Of a stretch of DNA of 64,000 bases, positions 11,352-20,170 are shown piece after piece. The position numbers and the translations under genes were made by a program. The notes beneath the pieces were generated by a model. It saw only the letters and a program-made list of their open reading frames with translations, did not search any database and was not told the origin of the DNA. This DNA is from Candidatus Zhuqueibacterota bacterium (GTDB taxonomy: Bacteria; Zhuqueibacterota; QNDG01; JABMRT01): the NCBI GenBank assembly GCA_013202295.1, contig JABMRT010000093.1:1-64000 (forward strand), read 5' to 3'. Position 1 is the first letter of the stretch; each line of letters starts with the position of its first letter.

Positions 11352-11636
11352 CTAATCAACAAATATAAATTCGCCACGGATTTTCACGGATGCAAACCGA
11401 TTTCAAATGATGAGACGCTTGCACTCAATTTTTCCTTTTTCCGGAACTGGTGAACAGTCCGACTGTCAGTCAAGTCGTTTTCAATGCGACTAACAATTGG
11501 AGCGCATCTTTCGAATTGTGCTTTATCAACACTTCCAGTTCAATAATATAACCTTGAAAAACGGATCAGATCATAATGGCTATTTTTTTCACTCATTTCA
11601 TTTTATCCGTGCTTCATCCGTGTTTATCTGTGGCCC
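11352..11636 (-). repeat. Copy A of a TIR-bounded GxxExxY element (decayed)
   Basis: About 285 bp, matching copy B at 27038-27325 along its whole length. Imperfect terminal inverted repeats, GCCACGGATTTTCACGGATG (11373-11392) and the complement of 11615-11634, share 16 of 20 bases. The interior on the - strand holds the remains of a GxxExxY gene. The element lies between the carB terminator and an MFS gene. An 18-bp tandem duplication touches its right edge. Confidence 0.75.
11424..11553 (-). pseudogene. Remnant of a GxxExxY (PDDEXK_3-like) gene, copy A
   Basis: Reading the - strand from 11553 gives GYIIELEVLIKHNSKDA, then QLLVALKTT, a stop, and TVGLF with GK. This order (IELK..., QLLxYLKxT, VGLLINFG) is the conserved C-terminal half of GxxExxY proteins, a small nuclease-fold family. 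An in-frame stop after LKTT and the loss of the N-terminal half show that it is dead. The call rests on motif order recalled from the family, not on a search. Confidence 0.65.
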
Positions 11637-11664
11637 TTTTATTAAATGTGGCCCTTTTATTAAA
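11629..11664. repeat. Perfect 18-bp tandem duplication at the edge of copy A
   Basis: TGTGGCCCTTTTATTAAA occurs twice head-to-tail (11629-11646 and 11647-11664). It overlaps the right terminal repeat of copy A and extends its end sequence. It may be a slippage event or a scar of element movement. Confidence 0.8.
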
Positions 11665-11766
11665 TGGATTTTCCAATCCGGCATGATCATTTTCTTCTTT
11701 GAATCCTCTCATTTTTTTCAGTATCTTAAGAGTTGTTAAAATTAATTTTGATGAATCGGGAGCTTT

Positions 11767-13125
11767 ATGAATCAGCCCAACCACACGCAAGAAACACCCA
11801 CCGCACTGATGCGATGGGGCGCGTTAGTGATGATCAGTATCGTCATGTTCGCGAGCTACTATTTCTATGACGTCTACTCAGGCGTCAAATCCACATTACA
11901 GGCAGAAACCGGGATCACAAATGCGGAATACGGCACCATGTACGGCGCCTATTCATTTACAAATTCTATTCTGCTCATGGCTTTTTTGGGCGGCATTTTA
12001 CTCGATCGCTGGGGCATTCGAAAAACCGCGTTGACCTTCTTCGCATTCATGGCTTCTGGTGCCTTACTCACCGCTTACGGCGCATCCAGTGTGTTTCGTG
12101 AAGGGGGTGTTGGATTCTCTCTTTTTAGTAACTTTTTAAAAAACATGTCACCCTCTTTAAAAATGATGATCCTGGGGCGGTTGATTTTCGGACTCGGCGC
12201 GGAAACATTTTATGTTGTCATCAATAAAATTATTGCAAAATGGTTCAAGCATAAAGAGCTCGCACTCGCCTTCGGGATCAGTCTTGCATTCGGTCGTTTC
12301 GGTACAGCGGCCGCCTTCAGCATCTCTCCCCGTCTGGCGAGCAGCGCCTCATCCATTGATCCAGTTGCCTGGTTCAGTGTCATTCTCATGCTTATCAGTT
12401 TGGGAACGCTGATCGTTTATTTGATTCTGGATCGTGTCTATGACCGCCGGTTTACTGCGACGGGACTGACTGCCGAAGGGGAATCCTTCTCACTTCGTGA
12501 CATCAAACTTCTGTTGACCAACAAATCTTTCTTATATATCACGGGATTGTGCGTTCTTTTCTACTCTGCAGTTTTCCCGTTCCTCGGCTTCGCGCCAGAT
12601 TTTCTGCATAATAAATTCGGTTTTTCTCTGGAGCGATCTGGAGATTTAACCACCATTCTGCCTTATGGAACCGTGCTATTTACTCCGATATTCGGATGGT
12701 TCTGTGACAAAAAGGGCAGAAGCGCATCCGTCATGATCACAGGATCGATTATGCTTATCCTCGTGCACCTGACCTTTTCACTGACAAACTTGATGCCCTA
12801 TATTCCGTTATTTCTATTGGGAGTAGCGTTCTCCCTGGTGCCTGCTGCGATGTGGCCTTCGGTCGCAAAAATTGTGGATGAGAAACGACTCGGCACAGCG
12901 TATGGATTCATGTTCACCGTGCAAAATTACGGGCTCATGCTTTTTCCCTGGTTCATCGGGCTGACTTTGGATGCAACCAATAAAAATGTGGCAGCAGGAG
13001 ATCCGCTCAACTACACGTACGCAATAGTGGGATTGTCAGGCATGGGAGTCATCGGTCTCGTTTTTGCGCTGCTTCTGAAACGCGAGGATCTCCGTAATAA
13101 TTCTATCCTTGAAAAAGTCATATGA
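11767..13125 (+). CDS. Major facilitator superfamily transporter
   Basis: A 452-residue integral membrane protein with about 12 hydrophobic segments. The loop GGILLDRWGIRKTALTFF is the MFS motif between helices 2 and 3, and GWFCDKKGRSASV is its second-half counterpart. The substrate cannot be read from sequence. The gene begins a run with the prodomain-like lipoprotein (14-nt gap), the subtilisin and the C69 peptidase. Uptake of peptides or amino acids released by these enzymes is a reasonable guess but unproven. Confidence 0.88.
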   Translation: MNQPNHTQETPTALMRWGALVMISIVMFASYYFYDVYSGVKSTLQAETGITNAEYGTMYGAYSFTNSILLMAFLGGILLDRWGIRKTALTFFAFMASGALLTAYGASSVFREGGVGFSLFSNFLKNMSPSLKMMILGRLIFGLGAETFYVVINKIIAKWFKHKELALAFGISLAFGRFGTAAAFSISPRLASSASSIDPVAWFSVILMLISLGTLIVYLILDRVYDRRFTATGLTAEGESFSLRDIKLLLTNKSFLYITGLCVLFYSAVFPFLGFAPDFLHNKFGFSLERSGDLTTILPYGTVLFTPIFGWFCDKKGRSASVMITGSIMLILVHLTFSLTNLMPYIPLFLLGVAFSLVPAAMWPSVAKIVDEKRLGTAYGFMFTVQNYGLMLFPWFIGLTLDATNKNVAAGDPLNYTYAIVGLSGMGVIGLVFALLLKREDLRNNSILEKVI

Positions 13126-13139
13126 GGAGGATTCTGCAA

Positions 13140-13466
13140 ATGAAAACCGGGATTACTTTTTTCTTGATCATCTTGCTTGTGACAGGATGTTTTCATCGAT
13201 CCGGCCCTGCACCCCAGTCTAAATGGGATGCCATGCTTCAGATGGAAATCAACAAAAACCACGAAAACCCAATCCACTTTTCTGGCCTGTGTTCCAAGCC
13301 GATTACGGATAGAGTCAAGCATGAGATGGAAAAATCCGGCATTGTGATTCAGACCCGGATAGATGATAAATTTACGGCAATCGGAAATACCAAACAAATC
13401 AGGAAACTCTCTCGTCTGAGATATGTTAAACGGCTTGAGGGTGCCAAACCGGTTAAAATGCACTAG
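13140..13466 (+). CDS. Small lipoprotein resembling a free-standing subtilisin prodomain
   Basis: A 108-residue product with a lipoprotein signal peptide ending LLVTGC. The ATG at 13140 was chosen over the one at 13122 because GAGGAGG at 13124-13130 is well placed for it. The mature part aligns by eye with residues 25-118 of the subtilisin encoded 15 bp downstream. KWDAMLQMEI matches KMDAMLRIRL, VIQTRIDDKFTA matches VHTRIGEFATA, and both end in a K-P/R-P-V-K-(M/L)-H motif. This suggests a duplicated protease propeptide made as a separate anchored protein, perhaps an inhibitor or folding helper. Inference from local alignment only. Confidence 0.75.
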   Translation: MKTGITFFLIILLVTGCFHRSGPAPQSKWDAMLQMEINKNHENPIHFSGLCSKPITDRVKHEMEKSGIVIQTRIDDKFTAIGNTKQIRKLSRLRYVKRLEGAKPVKMH

Positions 13467-13481
13467 AAAGGGAAACTCCAA

Positions 13482-15689
13482 ATGAAACGTCTCACACTTG
13501 TAATTCTGCTTGTCAGTTTTTGTGGTAGTTTAATCGCTGATTCAAATAGGGCTCATCTCGATAAAATGGATGCCATGCTTCGCATACGTTTGGCCGGCAA
13601 TCAGCTGTCCGGCATGAAACTGGGTCCTGCAAAGATTACCGCTGATAATAGGGTTCGAATTATTTTAAAAGGTTCTGATCCAGCATCTGCTATAGAGGAG
13701 GTAGGCGGTACTGTGCATACTCGTATCGGAGAGTTTGCGACCGCGCATGTGGCGTTGGACAGGATTGAAGATCTGGCCAAATTCGGCAGTGTCGAGCGCA
13801 TGCAATTGAGCCGCCCCGTGAAACTCCACAATGATCAGGCCGCTATATTTTCCGAAGCAGATAAAGTTAAAAATGGGACCTCCCCCCTTTCAATGGAATA
13901 TGATGGCACAGATGTGATTGTAGGCATTATTGATTCGGGCATTGACATCGATCATGAAGATTTTAAAAACGCAGATGGCACAACGCGCATTCTCTCGATT
14001 TGGGATCAAAATGTTGATCCGGTTGTGAATCCGCCGGGTGGATTCGACTATGGCCGCGAATGGACACAAACACAAATCAATAGCGGCGTCTGCACCCATG
14101 TCGATACAGACGGACACGGTACACATGTGGCCGGATCAGCTGCAGGCAATGGCCGGGCAATAGGTGCGCATACCGGCATGGCGCCGAAGAGTGATATCAT
14201 CATGGTCGCAACGAATTTCTACTCAACCAGCATCATAGACGGCGCCAGTTATATCTACACCAAGGCAGCAGCTCTGGGTAAACCCTGTGTGATCAATGCT
14301 AGCATTGGAAATCATTTTGGACCCCACGATGGCACCGGTCTGGAATCACAAGCCCTGGACGCATTAATCGCAGCCAATAATGGCCGTTCGTTTTGTTCCT
14401 CTGCCGGAAACGAGGGAAATGACTATATGCATTATTCCATTCCTTCTTCCGATTCGTCATGGACCTATGTTCATGCTAATGAAGATCAATACGCGATCCT
14501 GTTTATACGTTTGCCGGGGCTGATTAAAAATACCATGAAGATACGAATCGGCTGGGATTTCAGCACATACAATCCAAATGATGAATCTGGGGGACCGTAT
14601 GCGTTTGTCGGTCAGACCGACTGGTATACACCGTGGCAAATCATAGGTCAGGAAGGTATTTTTCTGGAGGCATCTCAGGGAGTTACCACACTCGGCCAGA
14701 TCGGCTTTTTTCCTAACACAAACTCCGGCGGCACCACTACCATTGCAATTCAAATATGGGACAACATGACCTGGAATCAAAACGCAGAGACAGTTCAGAA
14801 CATGGAGCTATGGCGCCTAATCATTGAAGGCGCAAACTCGGACGTTGATGTATGGATCGCGGACATTGGTTATCCCTATCTTAATACTGTATCTGCACCC
14901 AATTATATCGTACCGGACAACAATAAAAGTGTGGGCATGCCCGCTGTGGCGAATAATGTCATCGCGGTCGGGGCCTATATGAGTCGAACAGAATGGCTGG
15001 CTTCTGATGGAAACACATACTTGTATGACCCGGACTATGTTGTAGGACAGCTTGCGCCGTTTTCTTCCATTGGCCCCAGTGCGGACGGACGCGTCAAACC
15101 GGAGATAACAGCCCCCGGCATGGCCGTGATTTCTGCGCTCTCCTCTGCAATGACAGGTGTTGAAGCAGCCAGGCTTGTGCCTGGAGAACAACATTGGGCC
15201 TCACAGGGAACCAGCATGGCCAGCCCAATCACGGCCGGGTGTGTCGCATTGTACCTGCAAAAAAATCCAAATGCCACACACTCTCAGATCAAGCAGGCCG
15301 TGATCAACTCCGCGACGAATGATGGATTTACAGGATCTTTACCCAACAATACCTGGGGTTATGGAAAACTCAACATCTTCAGCATGATGACCGCTAACGC
15401 TGTTGAAGATAATCCGGCTCAACCGGGATCATTTGAACTCTTCGCGGCATATCCCAATCCATTCAATCCGACGTCCACAATTCGTTATCAGCTCCCGGCG
15501 CAGTCAAAAGTACAACTCTCGATCTATAATGCTTTGGGACAATTACAAGAAGTGCTGATCGATCAGGTGCAATCCGAAGGCACCCATCAGGTTCAGGTGG
15601 ATGGCAGCGACTGGGCAAGCGGTGTCTATCTCTGCAAAATCGAAGCAGCCGGACAAATCCGAACGACCAAGATGATTCTGATGAAATAA
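13482..15689 (+). CDS. Secreted subtilisin-like serine protease (S8) with T9SS-type sorting domain
   Basis: A 735-residue exported protease. A signal peptide (1-19) precedes a propeptide (about 25-118) and the S8 catalytic domain. The triad is D151 (IIDSGID), H212 (GHGTHVAG) and S578 (GTSMASP), with N310 (SSAGNEGN) as the oxyanion residue. An insertion of roughly 200 residues between N310 and S578 probably forms a beta-sandwich. The last 80 residues start YPNPFNPTSTIRYQLP and end TTKMILMK, the Por secretion sorting domain that is cleaved during type IX export. A prodomain-like lipoprotein precedes it and a C69 dipeptidase follows after 40 bp. Confidence 0.95.
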   Translation: MKRLTLVILLVSFCGSLIADSNRAHLDKMDAMLRIRLAGNQLSGMKLGPAKITADNRVRIILKGSDPASAIEEVGGTVHTRIGEFATAHVALDRIEDLAKFGSVERMQLSRPVKLHNDQAAIFSEADKVKNGTSPLSMEYDGTDVIVGIIDSGIDIDHEDFKNADGTTRILSIWDQNVDPVVNPPGGFDYGREWTQTQINSGVCTHVDTDGHGTHVAGSAAGNGRAIGAHTGMAPKSDIIMVATNFYSTSIIDGASYIYTKAAALGKPCVINASIGNHFGPHDGTGLESQALDALIAANNGRSFCSSAGNEGNDYMHYSIPSSDSSWTYVHANEDQYAILFIRLPGLIKNTMKIRIGWDFSTYNPNDESGGPYAFVGQTDWYTPWQIIGQEGIFLEASQGVTTLGQIGFFPNTNSGGTTTIAIQIWDNMTWNQNAETVQNMELWRLIIEGANSDVDVWIADIGYPYLNTVSAPNYIVPDNNKSVGMPAVANNVIAVGAYMSRTEWLASDGNTYLYDPDYVVGQLAPFSSIGPSADGRVKPEITAPGMAVISALSSAMTGVEAARLVPGEQHWASQGTSMASPITAGCVALYLQKNPNATHSQIKQAVINSATNDGFTGSLPNNTWGYGKLNIFSMMTANAVEDNPAQPGSFELFAAYPNPFNPTSTIRYQLPAQSKVQLSIYNALGQLQEVLIDQVQSEGTHQVQVDGSDWASGVYLCKIEAAGQIRTTKMILMK

Positions 15690-15729
15690 TGTACTGCTGG
15701 ACAATAAAAACCAATGATGGAGTTATACG

Positions 15730-17343
15730 ATGAATAAATCGCGGCATAATATAATTATTTGGATTCTGCTTCTCGCCATCCAGACCACAGCAGTCTTCGC
15801 TTGCACCAACTTTCTCATCACCAAAGGCGCATCCGTGGATGGTTCCACCATGATCACTTACGCAGCCGATTCACATGTTCTCTACGGCGAGCTCTATTAC
15901 ACGCCCCCGGGACATCACCAATCCGGTACAATACTCGATGTGTATGAATGGGACACGGGTGAATATCTCGGCCAAATCGCACAAGCGGATGTAACCTACT
16001 CTGTCGTGGGCAATATGAATGAACATCAGGTATCCATAGGCGAAACCACATACACTGGAAGATATGAATTACAAGACTCGACCGGGATCGTGGATTACGG
16101 CTCACTTATGTACATCGCGCTCCAACGCGCCAAAACAGCCCGTGAAGCGATTCAGGTGATGACTGATCTGGTTGAGGAATATGGCTATTACAGTACGGGT
16201 GAATCCTTTTCTATTTCGGATCCGAATGAAGTCTGGATCATGGAAATGATCGGCAAGGGTCCAGGCAACAAGGGTGCAGTCTGGGTCGCCCGCCGTGTGC
16301 CGGATGGTTATATCTGCGCCCACGCCAATCAGGCCAGAATCCGACAGTTCCCTCTCAATGATAAAAAGAATTGTTTGTATGCGAAGGATGTGATTTCATT
16401 CGCACGGGATAAGGGATATTTCGAAGGCGCGGACGAAGACTTCAGCTTTGCCGACGCCTATGCTCCTTTGGATTTTGGAGGGCTTCGTTTTTGTGAGGCG
16501 CGTGTCTGGGCCATGTTCCGACGCGCTGCACCTGGAATGGAATTTGATTCTGATTATGTCTTTGGAGATCCAAAAGGCGATCCGCTCCCGCTGTGGATTA
16601 AACCGGAAAAGAAACTCTCGGTTCAGGATATCATGGGCTTCATGCGCGATCACTTCGAAGGCACTGAATTGGACATGACTCAGGATATCGGAGCCGGACC
16701 TTACGAGCTGCCTTATCGCTGGCGTCCACTCACCTGGAAAGTGGATTCCGTGGAGTACTGCAACGAACGCGCGACCTCCACGCAGCAGACCGGATTCTCA
16801 TTCGTGGCACAGGCGCGCTCATGGCTCCCCGATCCAATCGGCGGCATTCACTGGTTTGGCGTGGATGACACCTACAGCACGGTTTATGTGCCCATGTATT
16901 GCGGCATACTGAACGCTCCCAATCCTTTCGCGGTGGGCAATGGATCCTTCAATGATTTTTCATGGGATTCTGCATTTTGGGTTTTTAACTGGGTTTCTAA
17001 TTACTCTTATCTCCGCTATAACGTTATGATCAAGGATGTACAGATTCTGCAACGCAAACTGGAGTCCGCATTCATCGCTCAAGTGGATGAAACGGATGCG
17101 GCCGCTCTTGCGCTGTACAAACAATCTCCCCGTCTGGCACGTGAGTACCTCACGGGATATTCAACCGAACAAGCTGAAATGACTGTCAATCGCTGGAAAA
17201 AATTGGGTGAATTCCTGCTCTGGAAATATCTTGATGGCAACATGAAAGATGAACTGGGCAATGTGACACATCCGGGATATCCGGAATCATGGTACAGACG
17301 ACTCGTTGAAAAAACCGGCGACCACTTCGAAGTGACTGACTAG
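15730..17343 (+). CDS. C69 family dipeptidase, exported
   Basis: An N-terminal-nucleophile peptidase of the U34/C69 family. A signal peptide (about 1-24) is followed directly by CTNFLITKGASVDGSTM. C25 becomes the free N-terminal nucleophile after cleavage, as in the family. The 537-residue length is typical. The product probably hydrolyses dipeptides in the periplasm or outside the cell and could finish digestion begun by the upstream subtilisin. The gene ends at a very strong symmetric terminator. Confidence 0.9.
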   Translation: MNKSRHNIIIWILLLAIQTTAVFACTNFLITKGASVDGSTMITYAADSHVLYGELYYTPPGHHQSGTILDVYEWDTGEYLGQIAQADVTYSVVGNMNEHQVSIGETTYTGRYELQDSTGIVDYGSLMYIALQRAKTAREAIQVMTDLVEEYGYYSTGESFSISDPNEVWIMEMIGKGPGNKGAVWVARRVPDGYICAHANQARIRQFPLNDKKNCLYAKDVISFARDKGYFEGADEDFSFADAYAPLDFGGLRFCEARVWAMFRRAAPGMEFDSDYVFGDPKGDPLPLWIKPEKKLSVQDIMGFMRDHFEGTELDMTQDIGAGPYELPYRWRPLTWKVDSVEYCNERATSTQQTGFSFVAQARSWLPDPIGGIHWFGVDDTYSTVYVPMYCGILNAPNPFAVGNGSFNDFSWDSAFWVFNWVSNYSYLRYNVMIKDVQILQRKLESAFIAQVDETDAAALALYKQSPRLAREYLTGYSTEQAEMTVNRWKKLGEFLLWKYLDGNMKDELGNVTHPGYPESWYRRLVEKTGDHFEVTD

Positions 17344-17384
17344 CATTTTGGATGAATTACTTCATTCTGAGTGGCGTTGAAAGA

Positions 17385-17427
17385 TATATGAAAAAAGCAA
17401 GTCCTCAGGACTTGCTTTTTTCATATA
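17385..17427. terminator. Near-perfect 43-base palindromic terminator
   Basis: Two 21-base arms (17385-17405 and 17407-17427) are exact inverted repeats around a single C. The arms contain A6 and T6 runs on either side of a GC core, so the hairpin can end transcription in both directions. It closes the MFS-protease-peptidase run and insulates the nucleotidyltransferase gene. Confidence 0.9.
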
Positions 17428-17504
17428 CTTTTGTATCTTAATCACATAAGTGATAAGAACTGCACGGATTTAATACCACCTCATATTAATTTACATTGGG
17501 CCCA

Positions 17505-18914
17505 ATGCGAACCAAACTACATCCCCAATCTGATACGGACGGCCTTTTAACGCAAATTGGCGAATTATCTGAAAGCACAGACATGCCCGTGTACGCGGTC
17601 GGGGGATTTGTCCGGGACTGCCTTCTGAATCATCCTGTGGATGAAATCGATTTTGTCGTGATTGGAGATGGACCACAATTCGCCTCCAACGCATGCAAAG
17701 CCATGAAGGGCCATGGATGGGTTGTCTATAAAAAGTTTGGTACGGCCTCTTTTATGGTAGATAATTTCCGTCTCGAATTTGTGACGGCGCGCAAAGAAAT
17801 CTATCAAGCCGACTCGCGAAATCCGGAAGTACTATCTACTGATCTCGCAGAAGATCTATCGCGTCGTGATTTTACCGTAAACACCATGGCCATGCATTTG
17901 GATACAAAACATTTTGGCCTTATCATTGATCCATTCAAGGGCAAGAAGGATATAAAGAAAAAGCTCATCCGCACACCGTTGGATCCTGTGCAGACATTTT
18001 CTGAAGATCCTCTAAGGATCATGCGAGCCGCGCGATTTGCGAGTCAGCTTCAATTCGAAATTCATCCGGATGCACTTCAAGCAATGCAAATGGAACGAGA
18101 GCGTCTTAAAATCGTATCGCAGGAGCGCATCACCGCAGAACTGCTTAAAATTCTTAGTCATCCCAGGCCCAGTATCGGGCTTCGCATTTTACAAAAAACA
18201 CAAGTGTTTGAAATTATTTTTCCTGAGATTAGCGCTCTGGTTGGAATTGAACAGCGCGACACGTATCACCATAAAGATGTTTTTGAACATACCATGAAAG
18301 TACTGGACAATGTCGCCGCAGTTAGTGACAATCTGCTGCTTCGTTTTTCCGCGCTTGTCCATGATATAGGCAAGCCGCGTGTAAAACGCTTTGTCGATGA
18401 TATTGGCTGGACCTTCCATGGCCACGAAGTGACTGGAGTGCGTATGCTGAAACCCATCGCACAAAAGTTGAAATTGTCTAATGAGTATCAGAAATACAGC
18501 CGTGAAATGACCCGGCTTCATATGCGCCCGATTCAACTTATCGGAGAAGATGTAACCGATTCAGCTATTCGACGTTTGATTGTGGATTCCGGGGACAAGT
18601 TGGAAGATCTGATGACCCTCTGCCGTGCAGACATCACATCCGGAAATCCCAATCGCGTAAAGCGTCATTTGACCAACTTTGATTATGTGGCAAAGCGCAT
18701 TGAAGAGGTAGAAGAAAAAGACCGCATGCGTGCATTTCAGTCCCCGGTACGTGGTGATGAAATCATGAAAGCAATGGAAATCCAACCGGGGCCCTACGTG
18801 GGGATTTTCAAGAGACGCATTGAAGAAGCCATTCTGGAAGGCATCATCCCGAATGAGCACGACGCTGCTTTTAATTTTTTACACCAAATAAAAGAAGATG
18901 TGCTTTCTGAATAA
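17505..18914 (+). CDS. cca: CCA tRNA nucleotidyltransferase / poly(A) polymerase family protein with HD domain
   Basis: A class II nucleotidyltransferase of about 469 residues. VGGFVRDCLLN is the substrate loop, DEIDFVV holds the metal-binding acids, and RRDFTVNTMAM is the following family motif. RAARFASQ begins the RNA-binding helical part. HHKDVFEHT and LVHDIGKPRV form a C-terminal HD phosphohydrolase domain, as in many CCA-adding enzymes. The first catalytic acid, usually D in DxD, reads E here. A TTG at 17496 would add three residues; I chose ATG 17505. CCA addition versus poly(A) synthesis cannot be separated by eye. Confidence 0.87.
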   Translation: MRTKLHPQSDTDGLLTQIGELSESTDMPVYAVGGFVRDCLLNHPVDEIDFVVIGDGPQFASNACKAMKGHGWVVYKKFGTASFMVDNFRLEFVTARKEIYQADSRNPEVLSTDLAEDLSRRDFTVNTMAMHLDTKHFGLIIDPFKGKKDIKKKLIRTPLDPVQTFSEDPLRIMRAARFASQLQFEIHPDALQAMQMERERLKIVSQERITAELLKILSHPRPSIGLRILQKTQVFEIIFPEISALVGIEQRDTYHHKDVFEHTMKVLDNVAAVSDNLLLRFSALVHDIGKPRVKRFVDDIGWTFHGHEVTGVRMLKPIAQKLKLSNEYQKYSREMTRLHMRPIQLIGEDVTDSAIRRLIVDSGDKLEDLMTLCRADITSGNPNRVKRHLTNFDYVAKRIEEVEEKDRMRAFQSPVRGDEIMKAMEIQPGPYVGIFKRRIEEAILEGIIPNEHDAAFNFLHQIKEDVLSE

Positions 18915-18971
18915 AAGACTTTAAAGACTCTATATCAAATCTAGTGCGTAGATTAATAAAAAAGCTGACTT

Positions 18972-19171
18972 GCCACAGATTAACACGGATGAAACACGAT
19001 TATAATGACGTTATAGTAGCAAAAAGTACAATCCTAAAAATGAATCGCCATTACTTAATGAATTAGGTAATACCATAACAAAGTTGGATTGCTTATAAAT
19101 TTCGGAAAAGAAAAACTTGAGTTTAAGCGTTTTGTTTAATAACTCTGTGTTAATCGGTGAAAATCAGTGGC
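18972..19171 (+). repeat. Copy C of the TIR-bounded GxxExxY element (short, decayed)
   Basis: About 200 bp bounded by GCCACAGATTAACACGGATG (18972-18991) and its imperfect inverted copy at 19152-19171 (15 of 20 bases). It lies in the opposite orientation to copies A and B and carries the last 20 codons of a GxxExxY gene. It sits in the 490-bp gap before the YIP1 gene. Confidence 0.72.
19053..19139 (+). pseudogene. 3' remnant of a GxxExxY (PDDEXK_3-like) gene, copy C
   Basis: Codons 19077-19136 read NKVGLLINFGKEKLEFKRFV, followed by TAA. This is a nearly intact C-terminus of the GxxExxY family (VGLLINFG...KR). Just upstream, in another frame, LLNELGNT matches the preceding QLLxxLxxT motif, so one frameshift separates them. 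The rest of the gene is missing. It is the clearest of the three remnants and identifies the family. Confidence 0.78.
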
Positions 19172-19408
19172 TAATCATTTTATGTTTATCTCGCACCACA
19201 CAAAACGACATAGAACTTTAAAATCCATAAAACAGTGTTCATTCAATTCAGGATATTTGTTAAAAAATCACTCAAATTGAATTTTCCCGCGAGACAACGG
19301 TTTATCTGTAAAAGCACAGCAAAGAAGCATGAAAATATTCGAAACTTTCAATGGCGTTTTTCGTCTACTCATAAGGTATTTTAAAAGATTAGCACAAAGG
19401 AGGCATCC
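19172..19408. other. AT-rich spacer before the YIP1 gene
   Basis: About 240 bp after copy C with no reading frame or RNA recognised. A clear ribosome binding site (AAAGGAGG, about 19396-19403) for the next gene lies at its end, and the promoter is presumably in this spacer. Confidence 0.5.
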
Positions 19409-20131
19409 ATGAACGCGGAAACTATGGAGACCAAAGAAATGGGTTTAATAAGTCGTATTGTCGGTATTTTTTCTGCTCCAACAGAAACATTTGAGAGCAT
19501 TAACCGGAAGCCCACCTGGTTGATGCCTTTTTTAATTGTGGTCATTCTAACAATTACGATGCAATATTTCGTGAGAGATATTGGCATGAAAGACCAAGTG
19601 GCCAAAATGGAAGCACGGGGCATGTCAGACGAACAACTTGAAATGGTTAAAAAACAGATGAGTGGACCGGCACAATATATCGGTATTGTTGCCATCCCCG
19701 TGGTTACACTCGCGATTTGGGCTATCATCTCAGGTATCCTTATGCTCGGCACAAACACAGCCATGGGCGGTCAGGCTACCTTTAAAAAAATGTTTGCTGT
19801 TCAAGCCTGGTCAAGTCTGGTTGGAATGCTCGGCGGTATACTTAAAACAGTGTTAATCATATCAAAAGGCAGTACGCAGGGTGTGGCAACCAGCCTTGCG
19901 ATCATTCTGCCCACACCCGCTTTGGCGGAAACACCTCCGGTAATGTATCGACTTTTATCAAAATTCGATGTATTTACGATCTGGGCCCTCGTTCTTTGGG
20001 TAATCGGCATCGCAGCCGTTGGAAACCTTGACACAAAGAAATCTGCGACTGTCGTGATTGCGATATGGGTATTATGGATTATTCTCAGCGTCGCACTCGG
20101 GGGTGTATTAGGGCCAATGTTTGGTGGATGA
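19409..20131 (+). CDS. YIP1 family membrane protein
   Basis: A 240-residue inner-membrane protein with five or six hydrophobic segments. The N-terminal IVGIFSAPTETFESINRKPTWLMP-type segment (a cytosolic lead-in before the first helix) is characteristic of bacterial YIP1-domain proteins. The charged loop after helix 1 (GMKDQVAKMEARGMSDEQ) is also common in them. Function is unknown. It sits 39 bp before the TolC gene and may be the first gene of the exporter operon. Confidence 0.8.
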   Translation: MNAETMETKEMGLISRIVGIFSAPTETFESINRKPTWLMPFLIVVILTITMQYFVRDIGMKDQVAKMEARGMSDEQLEMVKKQMSGPAQYIGIVAIPVVTLAIWAIISGILMLGTNTAMGGQATFKKMFAVQAWSSLVGMLGGILKTVLIISKGSTQGVATSLAIILPTPALAETPPVMYRLLSKFDVFTIWALVLWVIGIAAVGNLDTKKSATVVIAIWVLWIILSVALGGVLGPMFGG

Positions 20132-20170
20132 TCGAAATTTTAAATTAAACAGCCATTGAAAGGATTTCCG

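Noticed and set aside
11497-11739. 80-codon + strand frame in the carB-MFS gap
   Set aside because: It is the antisense of decayed element copy A and has no own features.
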